Source: Galerina marginata
Lineage: Eukaryota; Basidiomycota; Agaricomycetes; Agaricales; Galerinaceae
Reading direction: 5' to 3'
Assembly: GCA_023014335.1 (NCBI GenBank)
Contig: JAECYW010000009.1
Span: forward strand, 1-64,000
Length of the DNA: 64,000 bases
Shown here: piece after piece, positions 31,704 through 43,605 of the stretch
Position numbering within the stretch: position 1 is the first letter of the stretch
Layout of the letters: the number at the start of each line of letters is the position of its first letter
Program-made: the position numbers and the translations under genes
The notes under the pieces: model-generated
Told to the model about the DNA's origin: nothing
The model's database searches: none
What the model saw: only the letters and a program-made list of their open reading frames with translations

Positions 31704-32272
31704 TTGGTGAGTTTTAGGCTAATGACGCGATGCCGAACGATTGACCCAGACGTCTGTCTCTAGACGCGGTTCCTCGAATTAAATTTTTATTTGTTTCATA
31801 GACAATGTTATACTCCATAGATCTCAGCCGGACAATCATCCTCATACCTGGCATGAGTAAGTAACCCAAATGACATTTTATGGCCATTGGCCAGTGATCT
31901 TTGTCGGGTACTCTGGGAGAAACAACTGTTGCAGTGTTAGACATTCAACCTTGAAATGATTTTGTCTAATCTACACTGGCTGAGACAAAATTGTAAGTAC
32001 GTCTGAGACTAAAGTACCCATGCTGTAACACGGACAAGAAAAATGAGCGATGTGAGATTAGCACGCGACTTGGGAGAATTATGAAGGGTTTCCGAGATAA
32101 GAATTATACCGAATGAGACATACCGAGGTGATGATTAGGACTAATTATATCGAGCAAGTTGATTGCCAAATTTATTCACGGATAGATAAAATGTAATCCG
32201 ACCGAACACTAAAAAGGTGCAAATACAAATCGTCTTAGAAACATGGTCCATTCGTGATATGTGGTCTATACT
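31704..32272. other. Intergenic between F-box and P450 genes
   Basis: AT-rich, with no ORF of note. It should hold the F-box promoter and the P450 3'UTR. Confidence 0.4.
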
Positions 32273-34393
32273 TTAAACTCGTTTCCTGAACATAACTTGT
32301 GCCGTCCTATCGGGAAACCTTCGACCCAGAAACCAGGCACTCTCGGGTCGAGAGCAATTATCGGGCAGCTTTACGTCGTAGTTTAGTAAAATAAATGCAA
32401 CCATGGCCTTCAGCTCGTTGGCTGCGAAGAATCGGCCTGGACTATTCAAATTTCAAATTTCAAACAAAGCATCAGGTAAGATAAGAGCCCACCAAGCATG
32501 TCGACCGGTGCCGAAGGTCAAGAAATCCGGTGTAAGTGAGACGAATTGATGTTTTATGCCCTCTCCTACTTCGTCTCGCATCTCTGCAAATCTGAATCCT
32601 TGAAATTCAGTAGGACGTTCATAGTTTTGCTGGGTTAGATAAGATGCCAGACCGTCAATCAAATTCGTAGAAGAAACAGCTATTGGTAACATACGATATC
32701 CATGTGAGTCGAATAAGTTGCAGCCGCCAGCGCGGTACCTGCTGGCACGGTGACGCCGTTCGAAAACGTGAAATCCTTCATCACTTTACGGTTTAGCGTC
32801 ACTGCGGAAGGTAAAAATCAGTCATCCAATAAACAATTCAATTCTGAAAAAGCTGAACCCACATGCTCCTATTTCCAGGCGTTGGGATTCCTTGATAAAA
32901 CTATCGACTTTTCGCATCTTCCCCATCGCGAGCTTTGTCCACCCCTCGGATTCAATGACCGCTTCCACCTCCTCACGCATCGGCGCAGCATATTGGGGGT
33001 ATGCGGCCAGGTTGTACAAGACTTCAGTGAATGCCTAGGTAAGGCGACGTATCAGCAACTGAAATCGGAGGATAATACACGGACTTGCGTTCGTCGATGT
33101 GTGTATAGCCGCGAAATTAATGGTCAGAAGGCGGATGGCCAAGTCTTGAACGGTTCTTCGAGGACCTTCGGCTTCGTCTAATAGCCAGGAGATCAGATTG
33201 TTCTAAGTATACGGTAAAGCTCAGCCGCAAGGTTTAGGAAATTGACGGGAGGCTCCATACCGGTTTACCAGGCCAGTCTTTCCCATATTTCTCTTCCTGC
33301 TCGAGTTGGTATTCGATTTGAGGTCCGACATGGGATACCGCGCGCTTGATGCTCGCGGGAACCTTGCTTAGATATCGACCCACGAGTCTAGGAAAGTTGA
33401 ACAGTCAACATTGAACGTTCATGAGGAGCGAGGTATAAAATATTTACGGCTTGAGAATTTTTGGAAACAGATTTATAAATTGCGCGCTCATGAACACGTC
33501 AATCGTGAACTGTTCGTTGAGCTCTCTGTAGTCAGGGTTCCTGCCTAGTTAGAAATACGTTAATTTCAGATTTTGCGAGATTGATGGGTTGCACTTACAC
33601 AATGGCAGTCCAACGAATAAGCGATTGCTCGTCCTGCATACGATCTTCATAATTGTTTTCTTGGCCGGTACAGTTGTCCATTCTGATTTGGCTTCAGCAT
33701 TATTTAAATGGAAGTAAGAGTGGCAAACCATTGTTGACCACTGGAACCAGATCCTCGAAAGCACAGGAAATCTCATCCGTGATATCATCGAAACGTATCG
33801 CCAGATTCCTAGTCAACGGCGTCCTCACAATACCAATGTGGTACGTGTTGACACGAACTTGGCGACCAAGGGTATAATCTGTTTGGATTGTCTGTGGGTG
33901 TCAGTTAAGCCAATTAGCAATCGTTTACATGACGGGAGTCAAATACCTCTGCTACGGCTTCTTCGAAGGACAGCTGATCGTCACTTGCTCGCCGAATGTC
34001 GTCGATCATCTGCGGTCCGCTAACGATGACTAGCCACTTTGACATGTTGGCCACTTTGAAAGCAGTTCCGTAGTACTTCAAAAAACTTCAGGTTGAGAAA
34101 GATATCGGGCAATCCAGGCCACCGAACAGTTTAAATACCTTTTCATAGCCTTCGTGAATCATCTCATGTCCGTGACGGACAAATCTGAAGGCATCCAAGT
34201 ACGAGAAAATAGCGCTCGATGAACCAATTGTAGGTATATGTTTCAACTATTGCTTCGGTCATTAGCTTCTGTCCCATTTGCACAAAGCAGAACGAGCATT
34301 CACCTGGTGCGTCGAAGAGAGAAACCAGCTCGACATCAAGTAGACGGCGAATATGGCTGCTACTGCAGGCCCAACGGTAGAGAGATCAGGCAT
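32273..34393 (-). CDS. Cytochrome P450 monooxygenase, 12 exons
   Basis: The join is complement(32273..32441, 32493..32629, 32695..32801, 32863..33034, 33089..33202, 33261..33387, 33448..33544, 33599..33682, 33729..33891, 33947..34075, 34139..34246, 34304..34393), 498 residues, all phases closing. Exon 1 is a membrane anchor (VAAIFAVYLMSSWFL). Motifs in order: HIPTIGSSS; the I-helix region INFAAIHTSTNAFTEVLYNL, lacking the usual AGx(D/E)T; the K-helix ExxR as ESQR at 353-356; YERPTEFQGFRF; and the heme loop FGTGRHACPGRF with Cys443. The Cys codon is split by the last intron (TG/T). The intron at 33035-33088 has a GC donor (GCAAGT), the rest GT. It belongs to the large mushroom P450 families annotated as ent-kaurene-oxidase-like; I do not assign a CYP number. 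It would use CPR electrons to oxidise a hydrophobic substrate at the ER. Confidence 0.9.
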
Positions 34394-34445
34394 GATGGGC
34401 GTGAGCAAGAAGTCAATCAATAACGCACATCCTTATGTAGTCACA

Positions 34446-36000
34446 TATGGCGGGGTAAGTGGGGAAGTATTATTCGCGAGAACATTTACTTTTTTTTACA
34501 CCCCGAACAGTCTTCGTAGTTTCCCGGACATTTACATACAGTTCCCAATACTATATCTTAAGTCTTATGCAATAAAAATCGCGTTCCCAAAAACACTTAG
34601 CATTCCCGAGAACATATTTGACCATTCCCCAAAAGAATTAGGATTCCCGAATTTTTTTTTTACCTTTCCCGACACTATTTCGCGTTCCCGGATCCATTTT
34701 TTGTGATTCCCGAGTGATTTCAGTCTGAAATTTAAACCCCAAGAACATCTCCGTTCCCGAAAACACATTACTGTGTACCTGCCAAGGACACGGCTAATTT
34801 CGGCTGGCCAGTCGGGCCTTAAAATCGTACGTGCTTAAAAAGGAAATGGCTTACTGTAGGATAAGCGCCTCTCTGCCATTTCTGGATTTTGTGCATTGTT
34901 CCTCGTCATTTTTTATCCACGCGGGGAAGGCGGCCAGGGTCAATTAAATTTCCTGATATTCTAGGTACCCACCTGCTTTAATTTTGAAGGCATTAACACA
35001 AGCTATGTACATTGGATGTTGACCTACACTGCAATATATTAAGTTTTTGGCGTCCTCAAGGAAAGCCAATTGTTCAGGTTTAATGCCTAAAATCGTGGCA
35101 CTGATAGTTATATGTACCTCCTACTGCATTCATTCGGAGATTAATGCATTCAAAATTCCCAAGTCGTTGGAAATCGACAACAGGAACAGCGACGGCTTCC
35201 GGGCCGGTCGAAGGCGCGTACAGTTCCTGCAATAATGGGAACTGTACGTGCCTTCGGCCGGCCCGGACGTAGCGCCTTGTTATATGCGTCGAGGTGGCGT
35301 GGTGCGGATGTATATGTGTAGGTATTCATCGGAGTAATTTGCTACTTGCATGTTTATACAAGCTGGCCTTAAACAGTAAGCCTGGGGCTGTCGGCCGCAT
35401 TTTTAAGCAATGATTGGCTTTGAAGGCACATAACTGGCATAATTAAATGGGAATTGCGCCTTGATTACGGCACGTAAATACAAAGAATCTCAGAAATATA
35501 ATTAACCTTGGCCGCCTTCCCTGTGTGCATCAAAAATGACGAGGAACAACGCACAAAATCCAGAAATGGCAGAGAGGCGCTTATCCTACAGTAAGCCATT
35601 TCCTTTTTAAGCACGTACGATTTTAAGGCCCGACTGGCCAGCCAAAATTAGCCGTGTCCTTGGCAGGTACACAGTAATGTGTTTTCGGGAACGGAGATGT
35701 TCTTGGGGTTTAAATTTCAGACTGAAATCACTCGGGAATCACAAAAAATGGATCCGGGAACGCGAAATAGTGTCGGGAAAGGTAAAAAAAAAATTCGGGA
35801 ATCCTAATTCTTTTGGGGAATGGTCAAATATGTTCTCGGGAATGCTAAGTGCTTTTGGGAACACAGATTTTGTTGCATAAGACTTCAGATAGAGTATTAA
35901 GAACTGTATTTAAATGTCCGGGAAACGACCAAAATTGTCCGGAGTGTAAAAAAAAAGTAAATGTTCTCGCGAATAATACTTCCCCACTTACCCCGCCATA
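34446..36000. mobile_element. Foldback DNA transposon with about 515-bp inverted arms, non-autonomous
   Basis: The left end TATGGCGGGGTAAGTGGGG and right end CCCCACTTACCCCGCCATA are exact inverted copies. Similarity continues for about 515 bp on each side (34446-34962 and 35484-36000) with few changes. A 6-bp duplication GTCACA flanks it (34440-34445 and 36001-36006). An 8-bp reading TAGTCACA is possible if the arms are asymmetric by two bases. The roughly 520-bp centre has no ORF of note. Long arms fit Mutator-like, KDZ or IS3EU derivatives; which one is open. It lies 46 bp upstream of the P450 ATG. Confidence 0.88.
35198..35267. repeat. 30-bp near-perfect palindrome inside the foldback element
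   Basis: The arms TCCGGGCCGGTCGAAGGC... and ...GCCTTCGGCCGGCCCGGA flank a loop of about 10 bases (TGCAATAATG). There are about three mismatches in 30 pairs, and the stem is very GC-rich in otherwise AT-rich DNA. Confidence 0.8.
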
Positions 36001-36635
36001 GTCACAGGACTGAAGGTGCACGATGTTGAGTTGCCTCTTTCGGCAATCGATTTCGATCAGGTCAGACGTCTGCGAGGGTGATTCTTCTTTTAAGCAAAGA
36101 GAAGCTCTATTCCTAGTGACCTAGTCACAAAGCAGAAAACCAACGACGAGACATAGATGGATATCTCCATTACGAAAGCTCAAAGAGATTGGCTACACTC
36201 GCTCACTGAAACACTTTCAGACATTAGTTTTTGAATTGGAAGAGAGCGAACCTTCAGAAGTGGTGTGGACGTTGATTTCCGGCTATCTTCCCATGTATAA
36301 TCTTCTCGGGGCCCGCCTATTGTGTGGCATTTCCTATCTTTTCGTGCATTAGCATAGGATGATGACTGACCGGCCCAAAGCGCCAGTAATTACCAGTGCA
36401 ATGACAGTTGTTATTTTAGATGCATACATAAAAGCATCCCTTGGGGGAAAGATGATTTAAGAAACATGGTGCCTGGGTGACGACGCAATTTTAGTGACGG
36501 CTTGAAAGAGGAAGCGGCAGCCTTTGATTTTTCGACTTGTTGTGGGCGTTTACGTGTGCGAGGTACTTTATATAAAAATACATCCCTGATGATGTAAACG
36601 TTTATGCAGCGTTTATGGACGAGACTCAGAAAGGT

Positions 36636-37241
36636 TCAAGTCGAACCTCCACGTTTTTCCTTGATCACGCGATCACGGGTATGAACGGTCCGCCTTTGCA
36701 GGGGGCCTGAAATAGGTTTTCTCATCAGAGCCATTTGTTGCTTCCGCGACGATTCGACCTCGAGAAGAAAGGACGCAGGAAGCGAGCCCTCACTAGGCAA
36801 CACCGCTTTAATGTGCTGAGACTCGCTCAAGGTGAGTACAAGGCTCTAATCGTTGACATTAATGAAATTAAATGAATGATGGCTTACCTGAATATGATAA
36901 CTGTCGCGTTTTGGACAGAGTAAAGAATACAAGAAATTCGTGGTCACGAATAACTTGGGTGTGCCTAGGGCTTGCCCGGGCTCCTCAAATTTAGATCTCA
37001 AAGTGTGATCTGAAGATGTTTGGAAATTTGATCTGAGGAGGAAGCCCGAGCAAGTCCTGAGCGTCTGGTGAGCTCGATTGTGGCGAAGAGGTGCCGGAAA
37101 GCAACCAGCTGTACCAGACGCTAACGGGATGGTGGGTGGGTCGAAAAAACTCAATAACGAGCAGGAAAAGACTTTTTCCGCGTCAGAATCAGATCTAATG
37201 CGATGGGGGAGAGTCCTCCCATTGCCTGAGCATATATTCAT
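36636..37241 (-). CDS. Possible two-exon hypothetical gene
   Basis: Exon 1 (37241-36888) and exon 2 (36821-36636) join in phase across a GTAAGC...CGAG intron, giving 179 residues. The product has segments such as LFVTTNFLYSLLCPKRDS and SQHIKAVLPSEGSLPASF. I recognise no family. The composition is ordinary for a protein, but support is only the open frame and the splice sites. Confidence 0.25.
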
Positions 37242-38489
37242 ATTTGTAATTGTAATTTATGCATCAAAGATAACGGAGCCTCTGCTTCTGACGCTGGGCG
37301 TTATCGTATCCTTTGATGCGCTAACCTCGTGCCTTGGTATGCACATCGCGGATCTGCCCAGCAACAACCTCTTCCTTTTGTGAAATGTCCTGCTTTCGCA
37401 CTTCGTGCTTGAGACAGGACAAATATAAGACATATAACTGCTGTCTCTCATCTGCAAGCGCCTATCAAGCTACGAAGGCACTCACGCACGCCAACATTTA
37501 TAACCCACTGTGTGTAGGCCCGTCCGCGGTTGTCGAGGTTTATCTAATTCCTTATAGTAGCAGAAATCTAGGAGTCGAACGCGACACCAGCGCGACATGT
37601 GTCGCTCGGTCCTACCTTATGTCTATGTTTTCGATGGAGGCTCAGTGTTATCCACGATTCGACAGGAAGATTCAAGCCAGCGGACTTGATACGTCGCAAA
37701 GGCATATGATCAACAAACACGGAATTTTGGCTCCTCCACCTCTGAAGAATGGGCGTTAGCACTAGCATATTAGGGAAGTCTTGACAGTGGAAGATTCAAA
37801 TGCTGGCCTTATGAACCTGCTAAGTACGATAGGTAAATTCGGTCGAGGCATTGACCGTCGATGTTGTTGTAGATTGCATAATGGTTTCGACACGAAATGA
37901 TGAGTTGCCGCACCGCAGTTAGGTGACCAATGTCCACGTCTGTACCCCTAGATATTCCATTTACTTTCATGCTAACGTCTTCTGGATGGGCAGAACCTGA
38001 ATTAGCGGCATCAACCCGAGTTTCTCGATGACTTAAATGTAATTCGGGCTCTCATCCTTAAATCTGATGGGTACTTAAACTTATGATCAATAGTTACAGA
38101 ATCCTTTGATATCGTCATTTACTCAACGAAACCTGGAATCTCAAAGACACGGGGGGTCCAGCACACCTAGGTTCCTCTCGCGCAGCACACGCAGTAAGTA
38201 CCTGGCTGCAATAGAGGCACCTAGTGAATAGGCTGACTTGATTCAGGAAAGAACATCTCGAAAAAGCAGAAAAATCGAAAGAAGAGAAGAGAGTGAAAAC
38301 AAGACGCACATTTAGTTTGACTCCTTGCTGACCTGGCCGATAGTTGAAATACGTTAATCGTTCACGGATGTGAAATTTGACTTTCAATGGTCGTGCGCAT
38401 TGTCGAATTTCCAATCGTATCGTTAGACGACTTTATTCTGGCATTTAAGGTCTACGACGACCATAAATACTTAATTGGAATGTAGAGAA
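37242..38489. other. Intergenic, nothing recognisable
   Basis: Short overlapping frames only, and no repeat ends seen. Confidence 0.35.
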
Positions 38490-39440
38490 AACATGGACAA
38501 AGGAGGAAAAGAACCAACGTAGATATGAGGAATGAACGTACGCGAGCCAAAATCGGGGAAAGATAGCTGGATCAATCTTAGCGGATGTCGCCAAGTCGGC
38601 CCTAAATACCCGGCGGTCTTGCATGTGCCAGCGAGGACACCAAAAAGGTCGAAGAGAAACAAGGTATCTCCACCCATGGGTTCTACACGTTGTAAGTTAG
38701 CAACTGCGGGTAAAAGTGAAATAAAAACGTACAATAAACATCATTACAGAACACCCTGACGATATCTCCCAGAGGTGCTTAGAATGGGAGGGTAATCATA
38801 GCGCTATTCTGAATTCATCGCCGAGCCAACATGCGCCCCCGATACCCTTAACGATTACCGATGTCGGTGTGCTCCAAATCACAGATGACGATTGTATTTT
38901 GGAGTCGAACTCGCCGCAGCTCCAGCAGGAGTTCGCCTGCTCACATCACGCAGGTTCGTGTTGAGGTCATGAAGGAACCTACCCAACATTGATGATTAGC
39001 GTCGTGAGAATTAAGAGAGGATAAACCAAATGAACATACACGAGCCTAGCTATACCAATCCAGAGGAAGACGACATGGACCTTATGCGGCTCCTATGGTC
39101 GTCCGTGTCGTACGTAGCTTCCAGTTGACTCCCTGAACACTTGGCAATGTTGCTTCTGCCAGCGGAGGGCCTGAAAAACGCGGTAGCTCCTCCTAGGAAT
39201 TCGACACGTCAAGTCAGTCCAACGGTAACAATAAAGTGGGATGAAAACGAACCAATAACTCCCAGAACCAAAGACAAACCGTGACAACGTTTCGTAGAGG
39301 GGCAGTCAGGGCGGTAATCCTGAACATAATCCGAATTCCTCGCCACTGCCAACCTGCGCCTCCGATGCTCGTTACCCCGATGTCGACGAGCTCCAAGTGA
39401 CGGATTCGGACGTGAACGAATGACGCCGAAGTCGAGGCTG
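38490..39440. repeat. Diverged tandem duplication, period about 520 bp
   Basis: Copy one lies at about 38490-38960 and copy two at about 39000-39440. Collinear matches include GAACGTACGCGAGCC / GAACATACACGAGCC, GGTAATC followed by GAATTC(A/C)TCGCC, and GCCAACATGCGCCCCCGAT / GCCAACCTGCGCCTCCGAT. Short intron-like signals lie at matching places, so this may be two decayed copies of a small intron-rich gene. The product is not identified. Confidence 0.6.
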
Positions 39441-42440
39441 CAGAAAAACCAGCCTTATCACTCCCAAACTGCCGAAGGGATGACCTGGCATCCAACGCCG
39501 ACTAGGAAGGGCTGGCAGCATCCGATCTCGAGCCATAGTACCGCATGCTTGAGGGATTATGCCGGGCGAGCAACTGCAACGCCGAGGGGTGGCGTTCGAG
39601 GATTATCAATCAAGGAACAAACCGAGGTCGTGGAATGATACACACTTTCACTTGTTAGAGGCAGGATCCCACATACTCGAGTACAGGCCCTTCTTCCTTT
39701 GTAGAGGAAGCATCCAAGCAATGACGTGGGCTTAGAAAGACCGTATATAAGAGGGTGATCACAAAAAATCGTCGAAGACATACCCATACCAGAGTTTGTT
39801 CTAACCTCCGAGTTATCCATCCGTGACGTCCGGGAGATGAGAGCTGCGACGGACGCCAGTCAGTAAGACAAAAAGGTGGGGGAGACCGGGAAATCGTCGA
39901 CTGAGGGAGACAAGAATCGCGCTTCTAGACACGTAGAGCCCGATGAAGACCTGTAGGTTCAGGAAGACGCGCCCCCCGTCCCAGAATCTAGAAAAACCAT
40001 CGTCAGCTATCATCCAATGAATGAACGAAAGGCGTGAAGGATATACACGTACTTTTACTGTAATATCCACTGTAGCAAATTAAAAGGCTGGAAACACGAC
40101 GTAACGGCAGCGTGCTGCGTAGACACAGCCGCGACCGGCCATGCCGCCATGGAAGACGAAGGAAGAGGAGAAATATTCGGCCTGTCGTCGGACGTTTTAC
40201 CCCACGATGGCAATGCCGAGGACTGAGCCGAGGGAATCTCATGATCAACCATTTCCCACAATGATTGACAGATTGCAATCTTATCTCAAAAATAACCGCG
40301 ACCCTTCTTGCTTCACTCCTCTCATGAGCACGTCGAACTTACCGAGAGCGCAGCCCACTGATTGGGTTTCTTAACGATCTATCCCACCCCTGCGATGCCA
40401 CTTGGTGTCCATTCCGTGAAGATCGTTGGACCTGAATTGACCCCAAACAATGTCAGTTGGACTCGCTCTCCAGACTCCATCTGCTTATGCGATCCCACCT
40501 GGTCCCACCCACCTCCTTCGTACTTCCTTCCAGCGATCCATCTTTTGTTCTTTTTTCTAATTGAACGCCCTTCCCGACTCCCGTCTCATTCTCATAGGTC
40601 TCTGGTCACTTTTTTGCTCGATTAATCCCACCTTCAACCCTTCCCTCTTACATCTTGCCTCATCGGGGGAAACCTCTGTGACCCATTGCTTCGCGACCTC
40701 CTCCGAGCTCTTTAGTCTTGGCTCTCTGTATGAACTCACCTCTCTCCGCTGTCTTGGGTCATGTTCCTGCCTCTGAGCTGTCTCCAATCTACGCCCCATA
40801 CGAAGCGCCGAGTAAATTCCCCTCCCGCGCTGGAGAGAACGTCGAATCACTTAGTCGGAAGGCACTACTTCGCCAATATTTCCTGGTGCTTCTTCGCGTG
40901 GTTTTCAAGGTCGGATATACGCTGAACCAACAGCAATTGACGACCCCACTACCCATCGCAAAGCGTGGACTACCCACCTAGTGCACAATCCTGATTTGAA
41001 ACGAGCATAAAGGAATCTCGCTAATCGGTCTTTCACTTGCGATTTATATGATCATTTGTTCGCGCTAGGAGTCAGAGCAAGTTCAATGTAGACGTAGTCT
41101 TCCAACCGATATCTACGAGTTCCAACCCTTAAATTGAGACTCATTTATCTTATCCTCCATTCGCGAAGTAGGTGTCATCTTCGTCTATAAATTTTCGCCT
41201 TCCGCCCTGTCGCTAAAACCGCCAAGGGTCGCTTTTGCCCTACATTCACTAACTATCTGCCCAGCTTATCGCTTCGTGAAACTTTCCATTCACTCAGGCT
41301 CGATATATTCCAATCCACCGCAGAACTCCCTCTTCTCCACTTCCCTGTTTTTCTTCTTACTACCCTGCAGCAACCACTAAGAAGTTCAATATATGAGCAC
41401 TCGGTTCGCATCAGCACAGAGGAGGATATAAATTTACTGTCCCTGAAAAGGGAAATTGCGATAACAGTGTATAATCGGTTCCATCGTGTACCTACCTGTA
41501 GACAGTCAATCTTCAAAACGATTTTCATTCCACAGAACCCTGTCGCCACAAGGATGCTACTTAATCCAGGATTTCGTCAATCGACAGCAGTCAAAGGACA
41601 GTTAAATTTTCTCTGTAATTACTGTACGTGGTAAAAGAAGAAGAGTAAATGCAGCCGTTGGTTACACAGTTTCAATTGGTTAATTCAGAAGTGGAAAATG
41701 TCGGTTACTCCAATGTTGAATAGGCTGATCGTGGTGGCTGAAAATAACGCCGATGAATTGCGTCTATCTGCGTAAATTGACTAGAAAATGCTTGGTTTCA
41801 CCCTTTTTGAACCTCAACACGTGCAGGAGACCATAATGATGAAGTCGAGGCTGAAGTTAACCGAACCACTCTCGTCGTAGAGCTTTCGAAAATAGCGGAA
41901 GTCTGAGCGTGAACAGCAAAAGGGTCGTGAAACATGGTCATATTTATATCAATGGGAAACATTTTAGTATCTATTTACGCTGCTAAATCCTGCTCCAGTC
42001 GCAAATTATAATCTGACATGAATCGTTCGAAATTGATATCTACTCGAGTATAGAACTCGGGCAAAAACTGCTGGTCAGTCGTTTACGGGAAGCATCCCGG
42101 CTTATCACAAGAAGGAGAGATAACTTGGGCTAAATTTGACGTACTAAGTATAAACTTTGGATTGCCGTTGTTGAGGTCATGCCGGTGTGGACAAATATAC
42201 GCACCTCTTCTCTGACTACCAGCACCCCGTCAGAAATGTAGTAGTCTGAGGCTGCATGCAATATGTGAATGCGACCGAAATGCGCCGGCCAGAACGAGGT
42301 TCGTGCTACTTACCTACCTATAAACATTGTTTAGAATTTATCTGGCAATGCCAAAGAACTTATTTTGAGTGTACTGGAGCTCGATTCCCAAGGTACGGGT
42401 GCGGGTAGGCTTCATTTACGTGTTACCCGTGCTATTGGCT
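39441..42440. other. Intergenic, gene remnants possible, none identified
   Basis: Many frames of 60-100 codons overlap on both strands from 39.5 to 41.6 kb, with scattered splice-like motifs. I could not assemble a protein from them. From 41.6 to 42.4 kb nothing is visible. Confidence 0.35.
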
Positions 42441-42448
42441 ATCATAAT

Positions 42449-42950
42449 CAAGGGGGTGGCGGAACGTGGATCCCGAACATAGGGTGGGAGGGGGGGGGGG
42501 TCCGGCCGCAGGCCGAAAAAAAAATAGTGACCCTCTCAATTCTTGTCGTAAATTTAGTTGCTTGGGGCTCGCTGCTTCGCCGGAAGATGGGATTGGCATG
42601 AAAAAAGGGTTTAAGAGTCAGAAAGGGCAAAAAGGATGTCGGTAAAATATTTAATACGACCTTCAACTATGTCGATGATGAGCGGAAAGGGGAAAAAATA
42701 AGCAGCTTCGACTTGCAATGGCACGGGATGTTTTTAATGGGAAGCAATGGAGGATATTGCACAGGATTTATCACTTGAGTGACCAAAACCACGGAGGGAA
42801 CCAACTTTTTTCTGGAAAACATCAGAAAAATCATATATTCACGGAAAACATACCTTTTTTGGGGGGGAGGGGGAGGGGGGGGGGTCACCCGCCGGCCTGA
42901 AAAAAATTTAGTGAGTGTTGGTACATTTTCCACATTCCGCCACCCCCTTG
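42449..42950. mobile_element. hAT-like MITE, 502 bp, with perfect 8-bp target duplication
   Basis: The ends are CAAGGGGGTGGCGGAACGTGG and CCACATTCCGCCACCCCCTTG. The flanking duplication is ATCATAAT (42441-42448 and 42951-42958). An 8-bp duplication with a CA(G/A)GGG start fits hAT; KDZ elements also make 8-bp duplications. No ORF of note. Inside, two direct repeats carry a G-run followed by a GGCC-rich block and an A-tract (42490-42535 and 42860-42915). Confidence 0.88.
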
Positions 42951-43605
42951 ATCATAATGCATGCCTACCACCAAACTCACCGTCCCTACAGCACCCTACA
43001 CAGGGCTCAACCCTACCCAACCAACGTGAAGTGACATGTATTCGTTAATTTTGGTTCAACTTACTTCATGTCATGCGCTAAGGTTTCAACGCTGCTCTAG
43101 TGGTTGCCGAACTCATGCTTTCACACATTGACGCGATTGTGAATCCACAACAACTTGGACGCTCACGCGTCGACATAAAGCCGTTTTCTTCCCAGTAAGG
43201 CATACATTTCGAGGTATGTAAATTTGACAATTAGGAGATTTCATGCAGAATTTTAGATTCTGCATTCGTTCTCCCAAAGTTAAAACAATTTTTTTTTACA
43301 TTTTACTATATTTTATGATTCCACTAGGATTCTGCATCCCGGAGAAGGGACCGCTCCCAGCCGTGACCAGAGGTCGCCGGCAAGTCGATGGCAACAGCAG
43401 TCAACCTGAAATGTACACGTGGAAAAAGCGAGGCTTGATCCCTTCCTTTGACTTCGGACAATCCAATGCACCTTTTCTTCCCCTTCAGTCCTTCAGTCCC
43501 CCTCACCCCTCTCCACTACGTCCGTCCGCCTGATCTGGCCGAACTTGGCATACGAAACGACGCAACCAAAGAGGAAATAGGAGGCACCGCGAATTGAATC
43601 CCGCA

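Noticed and set aside
34565..34768. Matching 67-codon frames in both arms of the foldback element (also 35677-35880)
   Set aside because: They are the same inverted-repeat sequence read from each arm. Short, with no domain; similarity comes from the arms being copies.
38471..40278. Several 60-100 codon minus-strand frames, some hydrophobic
   Set aside because: I tried to join them as a small membrane-protein gene. Phases did not close and no motif was recognised, so only the DNA-level duplication is reported.
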